DNA of 5,917 bases from Gammaproteobacteria bacterium (GTDB lineage: Bacteria; Pseudomonadota; Gammaproteobacteria; Arenicellales; Arenicellaceae). Position 1 is the stretch's first letter; every line of letters begins with the position of its first letter. The position numbers and the translations under genes were made by a program. Positions 1 to 5,917 of the stretch are shown here, piece by piece. The notes under the pieces were generated by a model. It ran no database searches. It saw only the letters and a list, made by a program, of their open reading frames with translations, and was not told the DNA's origin. The stretch is from the NCBI GenBank assembly GCA_003485905.1, contig DNHK01000348.1, forward strand, positions 1 through 5,917, given 5' to 3'.

Positions 1-1314
1 AAAAACATTGATACTATTTATTTGGCTTATAGTGGTGGCCTTGATTCTAGTGTACTTGTTCATTGCATCAGTCAGTTGTTGTGCAAGGATGAAAGGGCGG
101 AGGGGATTGGGAGCGCAATTGACACTGCAGCCACACTTCGGATGCAAGCGGTTGCGCTGCACGTCAATCATGGGTTGCAAATCGAAGCTGATAGCTGGCA
201 GCAGCACTGTGAACAAACTTGTCAATTACTAGGACTTGATTTCAATACGGTGAAATTACAGCTCGATGAAGATCAGCTGAAACAGAAGGGGGTTGAAGCT
301 GCCGCTCGTGATGCGAGGTATAAATGGTTTTTTGAGTTTATGGAGGCCAAAAACTCCGCTTTGCTGACCGCGCATCATCAAGATGATCAAGCGGAAACTG
401 TGTTATTGAATTTGGTTCGTGGTAGCGGTGTAAGCGGTTTGGCCGGTATGCGTGAACAAGCTGAGCACGGCGGTAGCATGTTACTGCGGCCATTTTTAAA
501 CACCCCTAAAGAAAATATTTGGCATTATGCCCAGCAACATCAACTCCAATGGGTTGAAGATCCGTCAAATATTAGTGCTGAATTTTTACGCAATCGAGTT
601 CGCCGTGAGCTCCTGCCGCTTATAGATAGTATTAGAGGGGGCGCTAGCAAGATTCTTGTTCGTGTAGCCAGTAATATGCGTGATGTAGAAGGGATGCTTG
701 AAGAGTTAGCGGAATCAGATTTGGGCGGCAAAGTTGATTGTAGGCAGAATCCTCTTGATGGCAGTTACTGTTTGTCTATTGATCAGGTAAAGAACTTAAG
801 TGAGTCTCGTGTGGTCAATGTTATTCGTTATTGGTTGAAAGTATTGGGGTTACAATCACCAGCGCGCTTGACGTTGTTAGAGTTAGCCCGCTGGTGTCTT
901 GGTAAGGATAGTGAAAAGTTAGCTCATCAACTCTCAGACGGTTGGTTTTATGGTTATCGTGGCACTTTATACTATGTTCCAAATGGTGAGCAGGAATGGA
1001 TTGAAACAGCAGTGTGGAGTGAATTGTCTAAGCCTTGGGTCATGCGAGATGGCAGGCAATTGACGATGCGCAGTCAGGCGCGTTCTAGTCTCAAAACAAA
1101 AGATCTGGAGATTGTTAGTTTGTCTAGGCAAGACAAGTGCGTTTGTCAGGATGGATCAATCAGAACATTAGCTAAACTCCTACAGGATCATCGAATACCG
1201 GGTTGGCGACGATCAAATTTGTGGGGCGTTAGAAGTGGCTCCGACGTTATCTGGGTTGCTGGTATCGGGCGTCTTTTGTCAGCCAAAGACTTTCACTTAG
1301 AGTATCAACGTTGA
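1..1314 (+). CDS. tilS: tRNA(Ile)-lysidine synthetase TilS, 5'-partial
   Basis: TilS uses ATP and lysine to turn the wobble cytidine of the CAU-anticodon tRNA-Ile into lysidine, so that the tRNA reads AUA and is charged with isoleucine. It acts in the cytoplasm and is essential in most bacteria. The frame is open from base 1 and has 437 codons. The PP-loop ATP-binding motif SGGLDS is at codons 11-16. It is followed by the family hallmarks HHQDDQAETVLLN (from about codon 126), WVEDPSN (about 184) and FLRNRVRRELLP (about 195). The C-terminal third is the TilS substrate-binding and C-terminal domain region, ending in a typical IPGWRR...VIWVAGIGRL segment. E. coli TilS has about 430 residues with the PP-loop near residue 20, so only roughly 10-20 N-terminal residues are missing. 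The TTG at base 22 is internal to the conserved strand before the PP-loop and is not the start. In many gammaproteobacteria tilS follows accA, which would lie off the left edge (inference). Confidence 0.96.
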   Translation, partial: KNIDTIYLAYSGGLDSSVLVHCISQLLCKDERAEGIGSAIDTAATLRMQAVALHVNHGLQIEADSWQQHCEQTCQLLGLDFNTVKLQLDEDQLKQKGVEAAARDARYKWFFEFMEAKNSALLTAHHQDDQAETVLLNLVRGSGVSGLAGMREQAEHGGSMLLRPFLNTPKENIWHYAQQHQLQWVEDPSNISAEFLRNRVRRELLPLIDSIRGGASKILVRVASNMRDVEGMLEELAESDLGGKVDCRQNPLDGSYCLSIDQVKNLSESRVVNVIRYWLKVLGLQSPARLTLLELARWCLGKDSEKLAHQLSDGWFYGYRGTLYYVPNGEQEWIETAVWSELSKPWVMRDGRQLTMRSQARSSLKTKDLEIVSLSRQDKCVCQDGSIRTLAKLLQDHRIPGWRRSNLWGVRSGSDVIWVAGIGRLLSAKDFHLEYQR

Positions 1315-1326
1315 AATAGCGTCAAA

Positions 1327-1353
1327 TTGACTCTATTCACTAAATCCTAATAT
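1327..1353 (+). promoter_or_regulatory. possible sigma70-type promoter for the flavoprotein gene
   Basis: In the 90-base gap after tilS, TTGACT (1327-1332) resembles a -35 box and TAATAT (1348-1353) a -10 box. The spacer is 15 bases, shorter than the preferred 17. A second -10-like hexamer, TACAAT, lies at 1358-1363 but has no good -35 partner. Either would give a leader of roughly 35-45 bases before the ATG at 1405. This is pattern matching only; the gene could also be read through from tilS. Confidence 0.3.
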
Positions 1354-1404
1354 CCACTACAATCTCGATATCAAGGACAATTTTAACCCTATTAAAGGTG
1401 CCCC

Positions 1405-1806
1405 ATGGCTACCCAATTCAATTCAATTAGCGAACAGTTAATAACTTTTATCCAACAGCAACAGATGTTTTTTGTTGGTACTGCTGATAGTGATAGTAGA
1501 GTTAATATCTCCCCTAAGGGAGCCGATACCTTTCGAGTACTATCCCCGAATCGTGTTGTATGGCTTAACTTAACTGGTAGTGGCAATGAGACGGCAGCAC
1601 ATTTGCTTAATAACAATCGTATAACCATTATGTTTTGCTCGTTTTCTGGCAAGCCTATTATCTTGCGTTTGTATGGTAAGGCTCGAGCCATTCATCCAAG
1701 CGATAGTGATTGGCCAGAATTGAGTGCCCTTTTTGATGAAAATATTGGGGCAAGACAGGTGTTTGATGTTGATGTTGACCTCGTGCAAACTTCCTGTGGA
1801 TATTAG
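1405..1806 (+). CDS. pyridoxamine 5'-phosphate oxidase family protein, cut short by an amber codon
   Basis: This is the N-terminal 133 residues of a flavin-nucleotide-binding split-barrel protein (PNPOx-like). The ATG has a ribosome binding site AAAGG at 1394-1398, 6 bases upstream. Family signs are MFFVGTADSDSRVNISPKG (from about residue 21), VVWLNLTGSGNETAAHLL (from about 51) and the strand ending RLYGKARAI (about 88-96). Family members of this type bind FMN or a related cofactor, but their substrates are mostly unknown, so I assign no reaction. The frame stops at TAG (1804-1806) straight after DVDLVQTSCGY. In homologues this motif normally runs on as SCGxGVP or similar, and here the expected continuation VPLYQFEAER follows in the same frame. 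The gene is therefore either freshly broken, misread by sequencing, or read through. The truncated product would lack about 46 C-terminal residues, including the conserved tail, and may not fold or dimerise properly (inference). The transglutaminase-like gene lies downstream on the same strand. Confidence 0.85.
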   Translation: MATQFNSISEQLITFIQQQQMFFVGTADSDSRVNISPKGADTFRVLSPNRVVWLNLTGSGNETAAHLLNNNRITIMFCSFSGKPIILRLYGKARAIHPSDSDWPELSALFDENIGARQVFDVDVDLVQTSCGY

Positions 1807-1947
1807 GTGCCGCTGTATCAGTTTGAGGCTGAACGAGAGAACTTAGACCGGTGGGCCGAGAACAAAGGTGCAGACGGAATCCAGGCTTATTGGCACGAGA
1901 CTAATCGCCTAAGCATTGACGGTAAGCCGACTGGGATTGGCGATTAA
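1807..1947 (+). pseudogene. C-terminal part of the PNPOx-family protein beyond the in-frame amber
   Basis: This segment continues the frame of the gene at 1405 without any further stop until TAA at 1945-1947. It encodes 46 residues, beginning VPLYQFEAEREN, with the conserved-looking RWAENKGADGIQAYW and ending LSIDGKPTGIGD. This is the usual tail of this PNPOx subfamily, and with it the whole protein would be 180 codons, a normal family length. The absence of frameshifts or other stops says the break is recent, erroneous or functionally tolerated. The GTG at 1807 could in theory start a separate peptide, but I see no ribosome binding site for it. Whole-gene coordinates, counting the amber as one codon, are 1405-1947. 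Confidence 0.8.
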
Positions 1948-1950
1948 TTT

Positions 1951-2589
1951 ATGGATTCTGAAGATTATTCGAAGTTTCTCGTTTCGAGTAAATATATAGA
2001 TACAACGCATACGAATATTATGGAGTGCGCAGCCAATCTGGCCATAGGAACAAATAACGTAGGTGAAATTATCGATAACTGCTTTCGGTATGTCAGAGAT
2101 CAAATTAAGCATAGTCTGGATTTTAAGCTGAACCCGGTTACAGTGGTCGCCTCGGATGTTCTTCGGCACGGCACAGGCTATTGCTACGCTAAAAGTCATT
2201 TGCTTGCCGCTCTGTTGCGGGCAAATCAAATTCCAACGGGTTTGTGTTATCAACGGTTAAGTATTGACGGTAAGGCCGCACCATTTTGCCTGCATGGGCT
2301 TAATGCTGTTTATTTAAACCCCGGTGGCTGGTTACGTCTTGATCCGCGTGGAAATAAAAAGGGTGTTAATGCGCAGTTTAATCCGCCTTACGAAGCAATA
2401 GCGTTTCCCATCGCAGTAGATGGCGAAGAAGATATACCATTTATCTATGTTGAACCCCTAAATTTGGTAACAGAACGTTTAGAAGGCTGCGAAACGTATG
2501 ATCAGGTGGCTGATAGTTTGCCGAATTTAGGTACGCTGGATTTCCCAAATGCGGACGCTTTCATCAATATCAGTAAAGGTATAGTCTGA
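1951..2589 (+). CDS. transglutaminase-like cysteine protein (papain-like fold)
   Basis: A 212-residue protein with the transglutaminase-core arrangement. The likely nucleophile is Cys78, in GTGYCYAKSHLLAALLRA at the start of the core helix. His115 lies in FCLHGLNAVYL and Asp131 in GWLRLDPRG, completing a Cys-His-Asp triad in the usual order and spacing. The region before it (about residues 40-60, DNCFRYVRDQIKHSLDF) matches the helix that normally precedes the catalytic Cys in bacterial transglutaminase-like proteins. There is no signal peptide or membrane segment, so it should be cytoplasmic. Bacterial members are often proteases or amide hydrolases rather than cross-linkers, and the substrate is unknown. 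The ATG lies 3 bases after the TAA at 1945-1947 and has only a weak purine-rich stretch upstream (GGGATTGG, 1933-1940). That suggests translational coupling to the interrupted flavoprotein gene. If ribosomes stop at the amber, coupling would be weakened (inference). Confidence 0.85.
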   Translation: MDSEDYSKFLVSSKYIDTTHTNIMECAANLAIGTNNVGEIIDNCFRYVRDQIKHSLDFKLNPVTVVASDVLRHGTGYCYAKSHLLAALLRANQIPTGLCYQRLSIDGKAAPFCLHGLNAVYLNPGGWLRLDPRGNKKGVNAQFNPPYEAIAFPIAVDGEEDIPFIYVEPLNLVTERLEGCETYDQVADSLPNLGTLDFPNADAFINISKGIV

Positions 2590-2612
2590 AGCGTTTTGTT
2601 CGAAAAGTGCTT
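2589..2612. terminator. possible weak stem-loop between convergent genes
   Basis: AAGCGTTTT and AAAAGTGCTT can pair around a GTTCG loop, giving 9 pairs including one G-T and one bulged G. It sits in the 37-base gap between the stops of two convergent genes, where a shared terminator would be expected. The stem has few GC pairs and there is no clean T-run, so the call is tentative. A second tiny hairpin, TGGG-TG-CCCA, lies at about 2613-2622. Confidence 0.3.
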
Positions 2613-2626
2613 TGGGTGCCCAGCGC

Positions 2627-4138
2627 TTAATTGTCTGCTGTACAACACAGTGATAAAAATTGGCTAGCCGGTGAATCAGTATCTAGATATCGCATTACCA
2701 ATAGCTGTTTTTCATTAATAAATGTGGGGAAAGTCAGGTTTTTTATTTCCTTCGCGTCCATCATTTTGCGCACCAGCATCGTGTCTCTATCCAACACAAA
2801 AACACCACTGGGGCTTAAGGCGTTTGATTCTGAGTAATCAATCGTACCGGCACCATGTGAATATGTGCCTTGGGGAATGGAATAGGCAATCTTTCTACCG
2901 CTGGGGCTAAATCCCACTTTACCCGCCTGGCCAATATCGATCAGTTCTTCACAGTTACCACCGGGATTTAATTTAAACAATTTGCTGGTTCCGGATGTTT
3001 CATCCCGTGCGGCTAGCTCTAAACCATCTGGTGAAATAACTGGTAACGAAAGTTGGAAACCAGGGCAAGCCGGCATCGCAATACTGGTTGGGAATATTTC
3101 TGAAATCCCTGATTCTGCGTTATGCGTTACCATATAATCATTGAATTGCGCGCTATCTGCCCAGCTGGTTAGCACACGATACACAGTAAAATTTAGCCCA
3201 CTGCCGATCACACCAACCGATGGATATTGATCGGTCATGCTGCTATCTGTTAATGCCAATTGGGCTTTAACGCGATCCCCGTTAAATTTTAACTGATAAA
3301 TTTCCAAGCCCCGTCTATCTTTGCTAGGCGTAAAGAGAAAGTGACCATCTTTTGAGGGAATAGGGTCTACAAACCCTGGTAACGGCTGCGCTTCAATAGA
3401 TCCTGAAGCAATTGCATAATTACTTCCCCCTCGGTCGAATGTAAACCAAGCACCGTCGCTTAGCGTTTGTATAAAGGCGCCAACTCTGCCACTAACTTGT
3501 GCTTTAACTGAAATATGAGTTTTGGGGGTATTCGTAGTTCTGCCTTCGTCTAAAAGCGTTTGTAGAGGTTTATAGTGATCACTAGGTTCAGCGCTATCGT
3601 TGCTTAAAAGCGCAACATGCGAGTCAAATAGTTTACGGTAGCCAGTGGTGCTTTTGTGCCCCGCCAGTACTGGGCTAACTACTTTATCTCTGTTGAGCAA
3701 TGCTATGGTTGGGTAGTGGATATGCATACCTGCGGCAACTAACTGTTTCGCCAAACGCGTCGTTTGTTGGTCGGGGGCTTGCTGAGTCGCGGTTATCTTT
3801 TCAGCTTCCAGTAGGTAAAACGGTATATCGAGCTCCGCTGCAGCCAACTGAGCATTATTTGCTCCAAGAATAGATAAGGGCATGGTTTCAGACCAGACAT
3901 ATACCAGACTTAGGCAGTCGATTACCTTAGTATTTGGACAATCAGTAACTTTGCGAGTCAACTGTTCCAGACCCAAGCTTTGGGTTTGGACTCCAAGTAA
4001 GTCTAGTGATGTTTCACCAATTGGTTCATTCGCCAATAGGCGTTGTCCGCTAGAAACCCAAAGTAGTAGGGAAATGAGAACCGTGACGTACAAACGTAAT
4101 AACCAATATGTGGTTGGCATTCTAGGGAAATGAATCAT
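2627..4138 (-). CDS. secreted protein: thioredoxin-like region plus TolB/PD40-like beta-propeller
   Basis: A 503-residue protein of unknown function. Residues 1-36 look like a signal peptide: Arg residues at 6 and 15, a hydrophobic core (YVTVLISLLLWV, about 17-28) and likely cleavage after LLA at 36. It is therefore probably periplasmic, or membrane-anchored if uncleaved. Residues about 65-178 resemble a thioredoxin fold: a first strand CLSLVYVW, a helix, a second strand DIPFYLLEA, and YPTIALLNRDKVV (142-154) with Pro143 in the usual cis-Pro place. The position where CxxC would stand reads WSETMPLS (82-89), so there is no redox pair. Residues about 207-503 are strand-rich with PD40/WD40-like repeats, best seen at PVISPDGLELAARD (366-379) and VGFSPSGRKIAYSIP (408-422). 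A binding or scaffold role in the envelope is a guess. An alternative start is Met7; neither start has a clear ribosome binding site. The gene is convergent with the transglutaminase-like gene and divergent from the ABC gene. Confidence 0.75.
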   Translation of the reverse strand: MIHFPRMPTTYWLLRLYVTVLISLLLWVSSGQRLLANEPIGETSLDLLGVQTQSLGLEQLTRKVTDCPNTKVIDCLSLVYVWSETMPLSILGANNAQLAAAELDIPFYLLEAEKITATQQAPDQQTTRLAKQLVAAGMHIHYPTIALLNRDKVVSPVLAGHKSTTGYRKLFDSHVALLSNDSAEPSDHYKPLQTLLDEGRTTNTPKTHISVKAQVSGRVGAFIQTLSDGAWFTFDRGGSNYAIASGSIEAQPLPGFVDPIPSKDGHFLFTPSKDRRGLEIYQLKFNGDRVKAQLALTDSSMTDQYPSVGVIGSGLNFTVYRVLTSWADSAQFNDYMVTHNAESGISEIFPTSIAMPACPGFQLSLPVISPDGLELAARDETSGTSKLFKLNPGGNCEELIDIGQAGKVGFSPSGRKIAYSIPQGTYSHGAGTIDYSESNALSPSGVFVLDRDTMLVRKMMDAKEIKNLTFPTFINEKQLLVMRYLDTDSPASQFLSLCCTADN

Positions 4139-4325
4139 TCGATAAGTACAAACGTGCGAGGATTGATGTGCTGTCTAATTTTTAGCGTTGGTTTTTAATA
4201 ATTACGAAGAGGGCTCGTGTGCGTTGTTAGTTAGCATTTGAGCTTTTGTCTATCATTAAGTCCTATCGATATTAGCAGAATGTTGATCTAGGGCGACACA
4301 ATGATTATTAGCCTAGCGCGTAGCG

Positions 4326-4469
4326 ATGGATTTCCCCAATAAAAGAAGATCACAAAGTTTTGTACTAGCTTCGCTTGCTGGCTGTCTAAAAAGCTATTTT
4401 ATCAACACCAGGGGTGCTTCGAGTCCTGCCGTTTTCAGGAGCAATATTCTACTACGCAACAGGTTATAG
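4326..4469 (+). CDS. doubtful 47-residue ORF with a lipobox-like N-terminus
   Basis: An ATG-to-TAG frame of 47 codons in the long gap. The N-terminus reads MDFPNKRRSQSFVLASLAGC: a basic stretch with twin arginines, a short hydrophobic run and LAGC, the form of a lipoprotein signal or a Tat-like signal. After Cys20 the sequence is not recognisable, and it ends in ILLRNRL. No ribosome binding site is visible before the ATG. The hydrophobic run of about ten residues is short for a real signal peptide. It may be a decayed start of an exported-protein gene or a chance ORF; I favour chance. Confidence 0.15.
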   Translation: MDFPNKRRSQSFVLASLAGCLKSYFINTRGASSPAVFRSNILLRNRL

Positions 4470-4532
4470 AATGGATGTTGGTTAAAAATAGGCTGTAGAA
4501 ATTTTTCTGGTTTTGAGTTTGGTGGTGCCTTC

Positions 4533-4560
4533 TTGAACCGTCAAAATTTACCGCTATAGA
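4533..4560 (+). promoter_or_regulatory. probable sigma70-type promoter of the ABC gene
   Basis: TTGAAC (4533-4538) and TATAGA (4555-4560) each match 4 of 6 consensus bases and are 16 bases apart. Transcription would begin near 4567, leaving a leader of about 30 bases to the ATG at 4599. The position just upstream of the gene, with an in-frame stop at 4569-4571, fits. No operator or riboswitch is evident. Confidence 0.45.
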
Positions 4561-4598
4561 GACTTTCATAAGTTGTACATATGGGTACAATCGCGCGC

Positions 4599-5917
4599 AT
4601 GCTGAAGTTCCAAAATGTAGCGATTCGACGCGGGCCGCGTGAGCTGATTTCCGGTCTGGACGTGCAAATAGGCCCAGGGCAAAAAATAGGGCTAACGGGA
4701 GCTAATGGAACTGGTAAATCGAGTTTATTTGCTATGATTTTGGGTGAGTTGCAAACAGATCAAGGCGATTTCTCATATCCGAGCAAATGGACTGTAGGTC
4801 ATGTGGCTCAAGAAACCCCTAGTGGGGAACGCTCTGCATTGGATTTTGTTCTAGATGGAGATGTCGAGTGGCGCGATTTGACCAACCGCCTGCAAGTTGC
4901 AGAGGTTGAGCAAGACGGACATCTGATTTCCGAGTTACATGAAAAAATGCATGTGATTATTGGCTATCAAGCACCCAGTAGAGCGGCTCAATTACTTTAC
5001 GGTTTGGGTTTTAGTGGCGAGGGACAGAAAACACCGGTAAATCAGTTCTCTGGCGGATGGCGTATGCGTTTAAATCTCGCGCAGGCACTAATGTGTCGTT
5101 CAGATTTACTGCTTCTGGACGAGCCGACAAACCATTTGGATTTGGATGCCGTAATTTGGCTTGAACAGTGGCTGTGCAGTTACGAAGGTACATTGTTGCT
5201 AATTTCACATGAACGCGAATTTTTAGATAGCGTGGTCAACCGAGTACTCCATATAGAAAATGGGGGCGCAAAGATTTACGGCGGAAACTATTCGACTTTT
5301 GAAAACACCCGAGCTGCTCAGTTGGCTGGCCAACAAGCTTTATATCAAAAGCAACAACGGGAGCTTGCTCATATACGTTCATACGTGGATCGTTTTAGGG
5401 CACAGGCTACTAAGGCCAGGCAGGCGCAAAGTCGATTGAAAGCTCTAGAGCGGATGGAGTTGATCGCTCCGGCCCATGTAGATTCACCATTTGAGTTTTC
5501 ACTATTTGACCCTGAACGTTTGCCTGAGCCTCTGCTGACAATCACCAATGCTGAAGCAGGCTATGGTGAAGTCTCGGTGTTAAAGGGATTAAAGATGACT
5601 CTTCGGCCAGGTGATCGCTTAGGGTTGCTTGGTGCCAATGGGGCAGGTAAATCGACTTTAATAAATATCCTAGCAGGTTTAGTTAATAAAACAGACGGAA
5701 CTGCTGAAATTTGTGGTTATAATATTGAAAGTCAGACTCGCCAGGCCCGGGCTTCAATAGGCATAGTGCCTCAAGAAATAGCCATGGATGTTTACTTCAC
5801 ACCATTGCAAGCTCTAGAGCTTCAAGCAGGGTATTATGGCGTCCCTAAAAAAGAAAGACGTAGTGAAGAAATCTTATCGGCTCTCGGGCTACTAGACAAA
5901 AAAAATGCTTATGTTCG
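4599..5917 (+). CDS. yheS: YheS-type ABC-F ATPase, chimeric with an ABC-2 exporter ATPase, 3'-partial
   Basis: The frame is open to the window end (439 full codons). Residues 1-344 are closely YheS-like. ABC-F proteins act on the ribosome near the E-site and have no membrane domain. The first ATPase domain has Walker A GANGTGKS (34-41), Q-loop Gln71 in VAQET, signature FSGGW (150-154), Walker B and catalytic Glu175 in LLLLDEPTNHLD (170-181), and H-loop His204 in ISHERE. The inter-domain linker carries the RFRAQATKARQAQSRLKALERM-type motif (about 265-286), followed by ELIAPAHVDSPF as in E. coli YheS. The second domain starts normally (TLRPGDRLGLLG). From its Walker A GANGAGKS (345-352) onward the sequence is of another type, reading LVNKTDG, GIVPQE and LELQAGYYGVPKKER, as in YadG-like ABC-2 exporter ATPases. 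The frame is unbroken across the join. The start at 4599 (MLKFQNVAIRRG) aligns with E. coli MIVFSSLQIRRG. An upstream ATG at 4581 would add six residues, and TAA at 4569-4571 rules out anything longer. The gene symbol applies only to the N-terminal part. Confidence 0.85.
   Translation, partial: MLKFQNVAIRRGPRELISGLDVQIGPGQKIGLTGANGTGKSSLFAMILGELQTDQGDFSYPSKWTVGHVAQETPSGERSALDFVLDGDVEWRDLTNRLQVAEVEQDGHLISELHEKMHVIIGYQAPSRAAQLLYGLGFSGEGQKTPVNQFSGGWRMRLNLAQALMCRSDLLLLDEPTNHLDLDAVIWLEQWLCSYEGTLLLISHEREFLDSVVNRVLHIENGGAKIYGGNYSTFENTRAAQLAGQQALYQKQQRELAHIRSYVDRFRAQATKARQAQSRLKALERMELIAPAHVDSPFEFSLFDPERLPEPLLTITNAEAGYGEVSVLKGLKMTLRPGDRLGLLGANGAGKSTLINILAGLVNKTDGTAEICGYNIESQTRQARASIGIVPQEIAMDVYFTPLQALELQAGYYGVPKKERRSEEILSALGLLDKKNAYV
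5631..5917 (+). other. ABC-2-type exporter ATPase segment joined at the Walker A motif
   Basis: This is the part of the ABC frame that does not belong to an ABC-F protein. After GANGAGKSTL it reads INILAGLVNKTDG, then CGYNIE, then ASIGIVPQE with Q-loop Gln392, then FTPLQALELQAGYYGVPKKERR and ALGLLDKKNAYV. E. coli YadG shows the same order and many of the same residues: SSLVNKTSG, FGYDLE, LGLVPQE, NQAGYYGV. In YheS the same place has the LGYFAQHQLE segment and further ABC-F features, all absent here. The exact crossover cannot be placed because both parents share the Walker A; about 5631-5670 is the likely range. A natural fusion and an assembly misjoin are both possible. Confidence 0.75.

Larger units (their letters stand above)
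4139..4598. other. long intergenic region between divergent genes
   Basis: About 460 bases separate the start of the secreted-protein gene (-) from the start of the ABC gene (+). I see no tRNA, no rRNA and no strongly supported gene. Noted structures are an inverted repeat TAGCTT/AAGCTA (4366-4371 and 4391-4396, 19-base loop, followed by TTTT) and a short hairpin TCCTG/CAGGA (4424-4428 and 4436-4440, 7-base loop). Either could be chance. A promoter candidate lies at 4533-4560 and a doubtful small ORF at 4326-4469; both are listed separately. No clear promoter for the minus-strand gene was found. Confidence 0.6.

Noticed and set aside
8..232. 74-codon + strand frame overlapping the start of tilS
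   Set aside because: It overlaps the PP-loop coding region in another frame and has no family signs; it is a shadow of tilS.
1392..1788. Two minus-strand frames (1392-1691 and 1570-1788) opposite the flavoprotein gene
   Set aside because: They lie antisense to a clearly recognised coding region and show no domain pattern of their own.
1909..2253. 114-codon minus-strand frame spanning the flavoprotein tail and the transglutaminase-like gene
   Set aside because: The + strand reading has the Cys-His-Asp triad and family motifs. The antisense frame has no recognisable features.
3882..4133. 83-codon + strand frame opposite the signal-peptide region of the minus-strand gene
   Set aside because: The minus strand encodes a long protein with a signal peptide and repeats here; the + frame is antisense noise.
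4366..4400. Inverted repeat TAGCTT/AAGCTA followed by TTTT as a terminator
   Set aside because: The stem is only six pairs and AT-rich with a 19-base loop, and no supported gene ends just before it.
4409..4442. GCTTCGAGTCCTGCC looks like the T-arm of a tRNA, possibly an attachment site remnant
   Set aside because: The stem does not pair as a T-arm, no acceptor, D or anticodon arm is found upstream, and no integrase is present.
5011..5208. 65-codon minus-strand frame inside the ABC gene
   Set aside because: It is antisense to the ABC signature and Walker B region, which forces the codons.
5600..5700. Frameshift or stop as the cause of the change in family at the ABC junction
   Set aside because: The frame from 4599 is unbroken through 5915 and sensible on both sides, so the change is a join of two sequences and not a frameshift.

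Overview
The window looks like a chromosomal stretch from a gammaproteobacterium. The evidence is a TilS of the Escherichia coli type and a YheS-type ABC-F ATPase whose first half matches the E. coli protein motif for motif. I cannot name genus or species. The DNA is of medium base composition. I see no insertion sequences, tRNAs, rRNAs, CRISPR arrays or phage genes.

Layout. (1) At 1-1314 on the + strand is tilS (tRNA-Ile lysidine synthetase), missing only its first few codons at the window edge. (2) At 1405-1947 (+) is a flavin-nucleotide-binding protein of the pyridoxamine 5'-phosphate oxidase family. It is cut by an in-frame amber codon at 1804-1806, and the normal C-terminal part of the family continues in the same frame to 1947. 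(3) At 1951-2589 (+) is a transglutaminase-like cysteine protein with a Cys-His-Asp triad. It starts 3 bases after the end of the interrupted frame and is probably in one operon with it. (4) At 2627-4138 (-), convergent, is a secreted two-part protein: a thioredoxin-like N-terminal region without a CxxC motif, followed by a TolB/PD40-like beta-propeller. (5) At 4139-4598 is a long noncoding gap between divergent genes, holding a plausible promoter and one doubtful 47-codon ORF. (6) From 4599 to the right edge (+) is an ABC ATPase that begins as YheS (ABC-F). Exactly at its second Walker A motif it continues, in frame, as a different kind of ABC ATPase, the YadG/ABC-2 exporter type.

The genes do not form one obvious pathway. 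TilS (anticodon modification) and YheS (ribosome-associated ABC-F) both belong to translation but are separated by unrelated genes. The two points most worth checking are the ABC chimera near 5631-5670, which is either a real fusion or an assembly misjoin, and the amber codon in the flavoprotein, which is a mutation, a sequencing error or a readthrough site. I found no convincing new defence or mobile system.
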